DNA from: DASUBV01 sp035763085
GTDB lineage: Bacteria > Actinomycetota > Actinomycetes > Streptosporangiales > Streptosporangiaceae
Length of the DNA stretch: 7,906 nt
Assembly: GCA_035763085.1 (NCBI GenBank)
Contig: DASUBV010000171.1
Location: 1-7,906, forward strand
Direction of reading: 5' to 3'
In this document: positions 1 through 5,080 of the stretch, in pieces
How the letters are laid out: each line of letters starts with the position of its first letter
Position numbering within the stretch: the stretch's first letter is position 1
Program-made: the position numbers and the translations under genes
Notes under the pieces: generated by a model
Told to the model about the DNA's origin: nothing
Databases searched by the model: none
The model's input: only the letters and a program-made list of their open reading frames with translations

Positions 1-26
1 TGTCCTTTGCCATTGCATCTGAGCCA
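1..26 (+). repeat. Left terminal inverted repeat with outer TnsB site (L1)
   Basis: This is the left tip of the transposon and matches the reverse complement of 4919-4944 at 22 of 26 positions; the mismatches are at 6, 13, 14 and 16. It begins TGTCC and contains TTGCCA (7-12) and ATCTGAGCCA (17-26), the two conserved halves of the 21-bp motif repeated at both ends. The window starts exactly at this tip. Confidence 0.88.
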
Positions 27-47
27 CGGGCAGGCCGCTGATCTGGG

Positions 48-68
48 ATGGCTCAGTTTGGGTGGCAG
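48..68 (-). repeat. Probable TnsB-binding site L2, inverted
   Basis: This copy of the 21-bp end motif reads ATGGCTCAG...TGGCAG on the plus strand, so it points opposite to L1 and L3 and the same way as the right-end sites. It matches the outermost right-end copy (4918-4938) at 17 of 21 positions. With L1 it forms an 8-bp perfect palindrome, CTGAGCCA (19-26) and TGGCTCAG (49-56), separated by 22 nt. TnsB binding is inferred from repeat placement, as in Tn7. Confidence 0.7.
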
Positions 69-94
69 AGCCTTGGATGGTCGCGGGCGCTGGT

Positions 95-115
95 CTGCCA
101 CTGAATCCGAGCCAT
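95..115 (+). repeat. Probable TnsB-binding site L3
   Basis: This third left-end copy of the 21-bp motif is in the same orientation as L1. It has TGCCA at 96-100 and GAATCCGAGCCAT at 103-115, and matches the reverse complement of the outermost right-end site at 17 or 18 of 21 positions. It lies 27 bp beyond the tniQ stop codon, so the gene block ends almost directly at the transposon end. Confidence 0.7.
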
Positions 116-142
116 TTCGCCGGAGGGCGGTGGGCCGGTGCG

Positions 143-946
143 TCACGGCTGGGCGCTGCGCTCCCGGAGGCTGCGCGCGGTGAGCCACACGACGTCGGGG
201 TATATCGCGATCTCGACGGCGGAGCGGGCGGGGCCGTCGTCTGGCCGGCCGGGGTGGCCGCTGAGCACGCTGGCCAGTGCCTGTTCCCAGGTGCCGGGGG
301 CGAGCTGGCGCAGGCGCTGCCGTTGGCCGGGGATCCAGGTGCCGCCGCGGAGGGCCTGGTAGATGGCCTGGGTGGCGGCGCTGATGGTGGTCTCCACGTC
401 CTGCCGCGGGTGGTGGTGCAGCAGGGCGAGGTGGCGGCGCTGCGCCTGGAGGATCTCCGGGAGCTGGCCGATGTCGAGCTGGGCGGCGTGGGTGCGGGCG
501 GCCGGGCCCGTCCAGAGCCGGTGGCGACGGCAGAGCGCCTGGTGCGGCGGCAGCCGGCAGGCCACCGGCCCGGTGATGCCGCGCCGGGCGGTGCAGCGGC
601 GGCAGGCCGGGCGCAGCAGCTGGCGGAACCCGTCGGGGTCGCGCAAGTAGAGGCCGGCGTCGTCCCAGTAGAGCCGGGCGATCCGGGCCAGCGGCTGGCC
701 GGCCGCGGCCGCGAGACGTTCCTGCTGGTGCTGCCTGCGGCGGCCGGGGTCCAGGATGACCGCGGCGGGGTCGTCCAGAGCCTCGGTCAGTTCCAGCAAT
801 TCCAGGTGGTTGGCGTCGGCGAGTCGGCTGACGTAATCCAGGTAGTACTCGCCTGGGACCGGGATGGCGGTGCGGGGCAGCGGCCGGGGCGGCAGCGTGC
901 GGGCCCAGTCGGCGAAGCGGGCCAGCCGGGCCGGGTTGAGGGTCAC
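143..946 (-). CDS. tniQ: TniQ-family target-selection protein
   Basis: A 267-residue protein of the TniQ/TnsD family. In Tn7-like elements these proteins recognise the target, directly or through a partner, and recruit TnsC. The N-terminus has the family pattern of a proline-rich opening followed by PGEYYLDYVSRLA (residues 31-43). A zinc-binding motif follows, C115-x2-C118 with C139-x2-H142; the rest is mostly helical with tryptophans such as W145 and W254. The GTG start at 946 was chosen because GTGA overlaps the tnsC stop by 4 nt and residue 1 leads straight into the TniQ fold. The same frame is open further upstream, but that part overlaps tnsC and has no TniQ features. No good Shine-Dalgarno precedes the GTG, so translation probably depends on coupling to tnsC. 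It is shorter than Tn7 TnsD (about 500 residues) and most TniQ proteins, and it is the only target-selector in the element. The family call is firm; the target is unknown. Confidence 0.85.
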   Translation of the reverse strand: MTLNPARLARFADWARTLPPRPLPRTAIPVPGEYYLDYVSRLADANHLELLELTEALDDPAAVILDPGRRRQHQQERLAAAAGQPLARIARLYWDDAGLYLRDPDGFRQLLRPACRRCTARRGITGPVACRLPPHQALCRRHRLWTGPAARTHAAQLDIGQLPEILQAQRRHLALLHHHPRQDVETTISAATQAIYQALRGGTWIPGQRQRLRQLAPGTWEQALASVLSGHPGRPDDGPARSAVEIAIYPDVVWLTARSLRERSAQP

Positions 947-1962
947 CGGGTGCTGTGGGCGCGGCGGGTGGCGGACTCGGCGGCGTGGTCGATGCGCACG
1001 CTGTCCAGCAGCGGGCGGGTGATTTGCTCCTGGCCGTCCAGGATGGCGCGGATCGCGGCGCCGCGGATCAGGTGGGTCAGGCTGCCGATCATGCCGCCGG
1101 TGCGCTGGTGCAGGTATTTCGCCTGGGCGGGCAGGGTGCCGGGCTCGTGGCGGTGCAGCCGCAGGGTTGCTTCCAGCGCCGCGATCAGCTGGGCCCATTC
1201 GTCCCGGTAGGGGAACGCGCCGGTGCAGATCAGCTCGCAGCGGCCGGCGAGCTGGCGGCCGCGGGTGCCGGTGAACACCCCGCACCGCTCGACATCGATG
1301 CCCGCGTAAATAAAGGTCGCGGGCAGGTGCTCGGTGAAGTACTTCAGGTGGTCGGACAGGTCTTCCCCGGCGGGGGTGCCGTGGTTGAGGTTGTGGATCT
1401 CATCGACCAGGACCAGGTCGGTGCGGGCGTCGACCAGCACCTGGCAGACCGCGTCGGCGATGTCGGTGACGTTGGCCCGGGTCCGCAGCGGCAGGCCCAG
1501 GAACCGGGCGAATTCCATGGCCAGCTTGCGCGGGGAGCCCTTGGGCGGGCAGGTGACGTAGACGACCGGGATCCGGCCGTCCCCGCCCGGGCACCGGGCC
1601 CGGACCCGGAGCTCGTGGAGGCGGCCGAGCTGCTTGATGGCGGTGGTCTTGCCGGTGGCCGCGTCGCCGGAGACGATCAGGCCGCGGCGGGCGCCGATCT
1701 CCCGCTGGTTCATCAGCACCAGCAGCTGCCCCTCGCCGGTGATCTCGGCGATCGCCGAGGTGGTGACCACGACCAGCTCGGCGTGGTGCGCGATCCGGGC
1801 CTCGTCGTAGTCCCGGCGGTCCCGCTCACCCAGCCCCTCCCACCGCCTGCGGGTGAGCAGGGCCAGCTCGGAGGGGTCGGCGCTGATGAAGCTGCGCCAG
1901 CCCTCCAGCGTGGTCGCCGGAGCGCGGCGGTTCTCCAGCAGGCCGGCGTCGGCTACCACCAT
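943..1962 (-). CDS. tnsC: TnsC/TniB-like AAA+ ATPase transposition regulator
   Basis: A 339-residue ATP-binding protein equivalent to TnsC/TniB, which oligomerises on DNA and links the target selector (TniQ) to the TnsA-TnsB transposase. Walker A is GDAATGKT at residues 99-106 (K105). Walker B is LVLVDEIH at 183-190 (D187, E188), followed by a probable sensor region around YAGIDVERCG (219-228). Residues 1-75 form an N-terminal extension with ERDRRDYDEARIAHH (46-60), as in TniB proteins. The length is close to TniB (about 300) and well below Tn7 TnsC (555), so it is a small TnsC. The ATG at 1962 is preceded by GGAGG with a 7-nt spacer and overlaps the end of tnsB by 10 nt; the stop overlaps the tniQ start by 4 nt. 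An IstB-type helper is unlikely, because tnsA and tniQ flank the tnsB/tnsC pair. Confidence 0.9.
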   Translation of the reverse strand: MVVADAGLLENRRAPATTLEGWRSFISADPSELALLTRRRWEGLGERDRRDYDEARIAHHAELVVVTTSAIAEITGEGQLLVLMNQREIGARRGLIVSGDAATGKTTAIKQLGRLHELRVRARCPGGDGRIPVVYVTCPPKGSPRKLAMEFARFLGLPLRTRANVTDIADAVCQVLVDARTDLVLVDEIHNLNHGTPAGEDLSDHLKYFTEHLPATFIYAGIDVERCGVFTGTRGRQLAGRCELICTGAFPYRDEWAQLIAALEATLRLHRHEPGTLPAQAKYLHQRTGGMIGSLTHLIRGAAIRAILDGQEQITRPLLDSVRIDHAAESATRRAHSTR

Positions 1963-4076
1963 TTCTCCGCCTCCTTGCGCGCGTCGAACAACGGCAGCGG
2001 GATCACCTGCGCCGGCGGGGTCTGGCTTCCGGCCTCGGCTGCCTGCCCGTCCTGGCCACCGGCCGGCCCGGCGGAGTCCTCATCGCCATCGGCCGGGCGG
2101 GGCCACTGCGGGGCCGCGGTGGCTGCGGTGCGCCCGGCGACCCGCCGCGAGCGCGGTGAGCGCGTGCGAGCGGTCGGCTGGCCCTGCTGCGGCGATGCCG
2201 GCCCGTCCGGTCCGGGGCCCTGGCCGGCGCGGTCGAGCAGGTCCGCGGCTGCCGCGGCGATTTCGGCTTCGGTGGCGGGGTCGCTGCCGCGGGCGGCCAG
2301 CAGCTGCCGGGCGTGGTTCCAAGCCTGCTCGCCGAACGGCGCCGGCGCGGTGCGCAGGTGTTTCCAGGTCGCGGACAGCCAGCCGCCGTGGTGGTGGTTG
2401 CGGATCCAGACCCGGGAGATGTCGTAGGGATCGTAACGGACCTCCCACCGGCCGTTTTTCGCCTCGATGCCGGAATGCTGGCGGCGGTAGGGGTTCAGCT
2501 CGCCGCTGTCGTAGGTGCGCAGGCCGATCTTGACGCCATAGGAGTTGATCACCCGCCAGGCGGCTGGGAGCAGCTCGATGTAGTCCTGCGGGCTGAGCGG
2601 GACCGGGACGTAGCCGGCCGCATCGATCAGCGCGGCGTAACGCTCGTTCGGGGTCAGCGCGCGGCCCGGGGCCAGCGGGTCGCGCAGCCCGTCATGCGGG
2701 CGGTTCTGCCAGACCGCCACGATCCACTCATCCAGCAGCGCCTGCAGCTCGGCCATCGACCAGGCCGCGCCGTCCTCGGCGTTCTTCCCGCGGTGCTCTG
2801 TGCCAGAGCCGACGTAGCCGGCCACATGCTGGGCGAATAGCGTCGCGACCGAGCCCAGGGTCCGCTCGATCACCGGCTTGTCGGTCGGGGTGCCGGGGTG
2901 GGCAGGGGCCAGGCTGACGCCCAGGGACCGGCAGGCGGCGCGGAACGTCGCGGACAGGTAGGCCTTGCCGTGGTCGCACACGATCGTCTCCGGGACGATC
3001 ACCGGCCGGGCCGCGGCGGACTCCAGCCGCTCATCAATAGAAGTCAAAGAGCGGTGCGGCAGCACCGAGCGGGTCAGCCGCAGCGCATCGGCCCAGCCCG
3101 GGCGCATCGGCTCGGGCGTCAGCGCCCGAGCCAGCAGCAGCGCGGCATCGACCGCCTTGGTGCTCGGCCGCAGCACCGCCGCGGCGATGGTGCGGGTGGC
3201 CTGGTCGACCAGGCCGGTCAGCTCGACCCGGTCCACGGTCCCGTCGTCGTGCACGACCCGGACGTCCAGCGGGGTGGAATCGATCTGCGTCCACTCACCC
3301 GGCCGGGCCGCGGTCACCGCGCTGAACGGCCCGTCGGGCTGATTGGCCAGCGAGCGGCGGGTGCGGGCCGAGCCGAAGGTGTGCCGGCCCGAGGCCAGGC
3401 GTCCCGCCAGCCGGTAGAAGGTCCGCTCGGGCGGCATCTCCGGCCGGTCATCTGCCGGGGTGGTCTGAGCCAGGATCTGCTCGACCCGGCGGCGCAGCCG
3501 GCCCACCGTGCCGGTCGACCGGTCAGTCTCCTGCTCGATGGCCTGCCGGGTGGCCTCCACTACCCGGGGGTCGACGGAGCCGGCCGGGGCGGTGCGGCGG
3601 GCGGCCCGGTGGTCGGTCACGCCCCACAATCCGTCGCGCTCATACCGGACGCGCAGCCGTTTCAGCGTGCTCAGCCCGACCCGGTGTCCCGCCCGGGTCA
3701 GCTCGGCATGCTTGGCCAGCTCCCGCTGCCGCAGCGACCGCCGGCCCGGGTCGTATTCCGGGCGGGGACCGGTGCCCGGCGGGCTGCCCGGCGGCACCCC
3801 GGTGATCACCTCGATCAGGTGCCGCTCCCACCAGCGGGCAGCCTCCACCGCCTCCGCGGGCAGGCGCTCCAGTGCCGGCTGCGGCGCCATCGGCACCCGG
3901 GATGCGGTGACCAGTTCCAGGCTCGGATCAGCCAGCAGCCCGGCCGTGGGGACCTCGATGACCGCCCCGGTGACGTCGGCCAGCCGCACCGTGACACCAT
4001 CCAGCCCGGCCACCGTGTGCGTGGCGCCGCCCAGCCGCAGCATGTCGCCGGGACGCAGCACCGGATGCCGGGTCAT
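1953..4076 (-). CDS. tnsB: TnsB-like DDE transposase (Mu/rve integrase family)
   Basis: A 707-residue transposase that should bind the end repeats and carry out 3'-strand cleavage and joining. Residues 112-165 look like a helix-turn-helix DNA-binding region (SLRQRELAKHAELTRAGHR, then LSTLKRLRVRYERDGLWG), with a second binding region at about 168-245. The RNase-H-like catalytic core supplies D266 (WTQIDSTPLD), D368 (IVCDHGKAYLS) and E404 (DKPVIERTLGS), with 35 residues between the second Asp and the Glu. A Mu-type C-terminal beta-barrel spans about 515-575. Residues 615-690 are a Gly/Pro/Ala/Gln-rich, probably disordered linker, and the protein ends in the ordered-looking VIPLPLFDARKEAEKWW. 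The start at 4076 fits AGGGAG 5 nt upstream and an ATGA overlap with the tnsA stop; a GTG at 4157 in the same frame lies inside tnsA and is less likely. Confidence 0.93.
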   Translation of the reverse strand: MTRHPVLRPGDMLRLGGATHTVAGLDGVTVRLADVTGAVIEVPTAGLLADPSLELVTASRVPMAPQPALERLPAEAVEAARWWERHLIEVITGVPPGSPPGTGPRPEYDPGRRSLRQRELAKHAELTRAGHRVGLSTLKRLRVRYERDGLWGVTDHRAARRTAPAGSVDPRVVEATRQAIEQETDRSTGTVGRLRRRVEQILAQTTPADDRPEMPPERTFYRLAGRLASGRHTFGSARTRRSLANQPDGPFSAVTAARPGEWTQIDSTPLDVRVVHDDGTVDRVELTGLVDQATRTIAAAVLRPSTKAVDAALLLARALTPEPMRPGWADALRLTRSVLPHRSLTSIDERLESAAARPVIVPETIVCDHGKAYLSATFRAACRSLGVSLAPAHPGTPTDKPVIERTLGSVATLFAQHVAGYVGSGTEHRGKNAEDGAAWSMAELQALLDEWIVAVWQNRPHDGLRDPLAPGRALTPNERYAALIDAAGYVPVPLSPQDYIELLPAAWRVINSYGVKIGLRTYDSGELNPYRRQHSGIEAKNGRWEVRYDPYDISRVWIRNHHHGGWLSATWKHLRTAPAPFGEQAWNHARQLLAARGSDPATEAEIAAAAADLLDRAGQGPGPDGPASPQQGQPTARTRSPRSRRVAGRTAATAAPQWPRPADGDEDSAGPAGGQDGQAAEAGSQTPPAQVIPLPLFDARKEAEKWW
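1970..1974 (-). promoter_or_regulatory. Ribosome binding site of tnsC
   Basis: GGAGG on the minus strand sits 7 nt before the ATG at 1962, inside the last codons of tnsB. It fixes the tnsC start and shows that tnsC can be initiated independently although it overlaps tnsB by 10 nt. Confidence 0.75.
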
Positions 4077-4834
4077 CAGCGCTCCCTGGCCGTCCGCACC
4101 GCCGTGGCCGGATCCAGCACCCGGCTGTCCAGGTCGGCGGACAGGCTGCCGCGCCACAACATGGCGAACAGCACCGGCAGCACCGCCACCGGGTCGCCCA
4201 CCCGGGCCGCCCCCGCCCGCAGCGGGCCCGGCTCGGCGAACACCTCCGCCAGCGCGGCCATCACCGCCGCGCGGGCATGCCGGGGATGGCGGTAGCCCGC
4301 CAGCCAGCGCAAGTTGGCCGCCCGCACAGCGGGCAGCTCACCGACCCGGTCATAGGCCCACCCGGCCTGCCCGGCGATCGCAGCCGTCACCGCGAACACC
4401 GCGCTGTCCGCCGCACGGACCAGGTGATCGGGCCGGACGTCGATTAGCACGCCGGTCCCGTCGGCGCGGCGGACGAAGAAGTCCGGGGCATGGCGCCGGG
4501 CCTTCCCGGCCTCGCCGACCCAGTGCAGCCACATCGGCTGCGACGCGACCGCCGCCACGCCCGGGTCGGCATCCAGCGCCATCAGCACATCCCGCTCGAC
4601 CCACGACTCATAGCCGACGTGCTCGCCGGTGCGGGAGAACCACCACCAGCCCGGCCAGTTCCGCTGCCCCCGGAAGGACGCAAAGCCCCGCACCGGGCTC
4701 ACCCGCTCGAACCGCGCCGACCAGCAGGCCGCCAGCGGCCTGCGCTCCCGCCCCCGGTCAGGATCGACGTATTCCACCTCAACGCCGGCCCACGCCGCCG
4801 GACCCGCGGCCCGGGCCGCCAGCTCCGCCGTCAT
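4076..4834 (-). CDS. tnsA: TnsA-like endonuclease subunit
   Basis: A 252-residue restriction-enzyme-like nuclease equivalent to TnsA, which in Tn7 cuts the 5' ends of the transposon so it is fully excised. Aligning by eye with Tn7 TnsA, E80 in YESWVERD (75-82) corresponds to E63, Q99 to the Gln in its REQ segment, and D118 in APDFF to D114. IDVRP (131-135) corresponds to QVKP, so R134 sits where Tn7 has catalytic K132. From memory, this DVRP form also occurs in other actinobacterial TnsA-like proteins. Residues about 145-252 form a helical C-terminal region, which in Tn7 contacts TnsC. It is first in the operon; GAGAGG lies 8 nt before the ATG, and the stop overlaps the tnsB start (ATGA). Family identity is strong; catalytic competence is less certain because of the Arg. 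Confidence 0.88.
   Translation of the reverse strand: MTAELAARAAGPAAWAGVEVEYVDPDRGRERRPLAACWSARFERVSPVRGFASFRGQRNWPGWWWFSRTGEHVGYESWVERDVLMALDADPGVAAVASQPMWLHWVGEAGKARRHAPDFFVRRADGTGVLIDVRPDHLVRAADSAVFAVTAAIAGQAGWAYDRVGELPAVRAANLRWLAGYRHPRHARAAVMAALAEVFAEPGPLRAGAARVGDPVAVLPVLFAMLWRGSLSADLDSRVLDPATAVRTARER
4082..4087 (-). promoter_or_regulatory. Ribosome binding site of tnsB
   Basis: AGGGAG on the minus strand lies 5 nt before the ATG at 4076, within the end of tnsA. It favours this start over the GTG 81 nt upstream in the same frame. Confidence 0.6.
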
Positions 4835-4842
4835 CCGCGTGA

Positions 4843-4848
4843 CCTCTC
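4843..4848 (-). promoter_or_regulatory. Ribosome binding site of tnsA
   Basis: GAGAGG on the minus strand lies 8 nt before the ATG at 4834. It marks the start of the four-gene operon. Confidence 0.65.
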
Positions 4849-4866
4849 GACCGGACGAACCCCTCG

Positions 4867-4887
4867 ATAGCTCAACTTAGATGGCGA
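4867..4887 (-). repeat. Probable TnsB-binding site R3 (inner right end)
   Basis: The innermost and most diverged right-end copy of the 21-bp motif has AGCTCAA (4869-4875) and ATGGCGA (4881-4887). It starts 31 bp inside R2 and lies 33 bp upstream of the tnsA start codon, so TnsB bound here could affect tnsA transcription. Confidence 0.55.
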
Positions 4888-4897
4888 AACTCCGCAA

Positions 4898-4918
4898 ATA
4901 GCTCAGACACGCTGGCAA
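4898..4918 (-). repeat. Probable TnsB-binding site R2
   Basis: Right-end copy of the 21-bp motif with TAGCTCAG (4899-4906) and CGCTGGCAA (4910-4918). It abuts R1 with a 20-bp repeat period (GCTCAG at 4901 and again at 4921), in contrast to the widely spaced left-end copies. Such dense right-end packing is a known feature of Tn7. Confidence 0.72.
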
Positions 4919-4944
4919 TGGCTCAGATTCGCTGGCAACGGACA
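4919..4944 (-). repeat. Right terminal inverted repeat with outer TnsB site (R1)
   Basis: This is the right tip of the transposon, ending in GGACA at 4944 and pairing with 1-26 at 22 of 26 positions. It contains GGCTCAGAT (4920-4928) and GCTGGCAA (4931-4938). The flank CTACA at 4945-4949 should be one copy of the target duplication. Confidence 0.88.
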
Positions 4945-4995
4945 CTACACCTCGTTCTCGTTTCTGATCTTGATCGACCGTTTTGCCACTCTTGA

Positions 4996-5046
4996 TGCAT
5001 GGCAATTCAAAGCGTCACACCCATGCACCACCTGACGATCGTGGTG
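4996..5046. repeat. Two adjoining inverted repeats before the relaxase gene
   Basis: TGCATGG (4996-5002) pairs with CCATGCA (5021-5027) across 18 nt. Immediately after, CACCAC (5026-5031) pairs with GTGGTG (5041-5046) across 9 nt; the two structures share positions 5026-5027, so they would compete. Paired repeats just upstream of a relaxase gene could be an operator or part of an origin of transfer. The arms are short, so chance is not excluded. Confidence 0.4.
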
Positions 5047-5067
5047 AGTTCCGCCGCGCCTGCTGGC

Positions 5068-5073
5068 GGTGGA
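5068..5073 (+). promoter_or_regulatory. Possible ribosome binding site of the relaxase gene
   Basis: GGTGGA lies 7 nt before the TTG at 5081 and is the only Shine-Dalgarno-like run near it. It supports TTG as the start, which is also the first usable codon after the in-frame TAG at 5075. Confidence 0.45.
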
Positions 5074-5080
5074 TTAGCTC

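Larger units (their letters stand above)
1..4944 (-). mobile_element. Compact Tn7-like transposon (tnsA-tnsB-tnsC-tniQ)
   Basis: A whole Tn7-type element bounded by an imperfect 26-bp inverted repeat with TGT...ACA tips, plus internal copies of a 21-bp motif at both ends. Inside are only four overlapping minus-strand genes, in the Tn7 order tnsA, tnsB, tnsC, tniQ, with tnsA next to the right end as in Tn7. Because both TnsA and TnsB are present and there is no resolvase, cut-and-paste movement is the default expectation; elements without TnsA make cointegrates. No cargo, CRISPR array, tnsE or second tniQ/tnsD gene is present. The right flank begins CTACA (4945-4949), which should be the 5-bp target duplication typical of this superfamily. 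The matching left copy would lie just before position 1 and is not visible. All four frames are intact, so the element may be active. Confidence 0.9.
4835..4944 (-). promoter_or_regulatory. Right-end control region upstream of tnsA
   Basis: This is the only non-coding stretch upstream of the tns operon inside the element, so the operon promoter probably lies here. I see no convincing -35/-10 pair; TATCGA near 4863-4868 is at best a weak -10. The three right-end TnsB sites fill 4867-4938, so a promoter here would overlap them. Repression of tns transcription by TnsB is therefore plausible, but this is inferred from layout only. Confidence 0.4.
4945..5080. other. Intergenic leader between transposon and relaxase gene
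   Basis: This 136-bp stretch of host-element DNA has visibly lower GC than its surroundings (for example the T-rich run 4951-4993). It contains two adjoining inverted repeats and no convincing gene. A TTGATC at 4970-4975 could be a -35, but no good -10 follows at normal spacing. An in-frame TAG at 5075-5077 closes the relaxase frame, so no earlier start for that gene exists on this side of the transposon. Confidence 0.6.

Noticed and set aside
50..72. Rho-independent terminator after tniQ (GGCTC at 50-54 with GAGCC at 68-72)
   Set aside because: The stem is only 5 bp with a 13-nt loop and no T-run follows on the minus strand; it is better explained as part of the inverted TnsB site.
947..1285. 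Longer version of tniQ starting at 1285
   Set aside because: The additional 113 residues are Pro/Arg-rich, antisense-like sequence overlapping tnsC; the TniQ fold starts right at the GTG at 946.
955..2427. Long plus-strand open frame (490 codons) opposite tnsC and tnsB
   Set aside because: The translation is low-complexity Gly/Ala/Asp/Gln with no family motif, while the minus strand has clear Walker motifs and the tnsB end. It is a high-GC antisense artefact.
4077..4157. Upstream GTG start for tnsB, or a TnsA-TnsB fusion
   Set aside because: The frame is open back to 4157, but the extra 27 residues are Gly/Arg/Gln-rich with no family match and lie inside tnsA. The ATGA junction and ribosome binding site favour 4076. 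The two proteins are in different frames, so there is no fusion.
2898..4842. Long plus-strand open frames opposite tnsB and tnsA, rich in Pro, Arg and Ser
   Set aside because: They are compositionally biased and motif-free, and they lie antisense to the DDE core and the TnsA nuclease motifs.
4970..4998. Sigma-70-like promoter TTGATC with a 17-bp spacer and TGATGC
   Set aside because: The -10 match is poor and actinobacterial promoters are loose, so I cannot support it from sequence alone.
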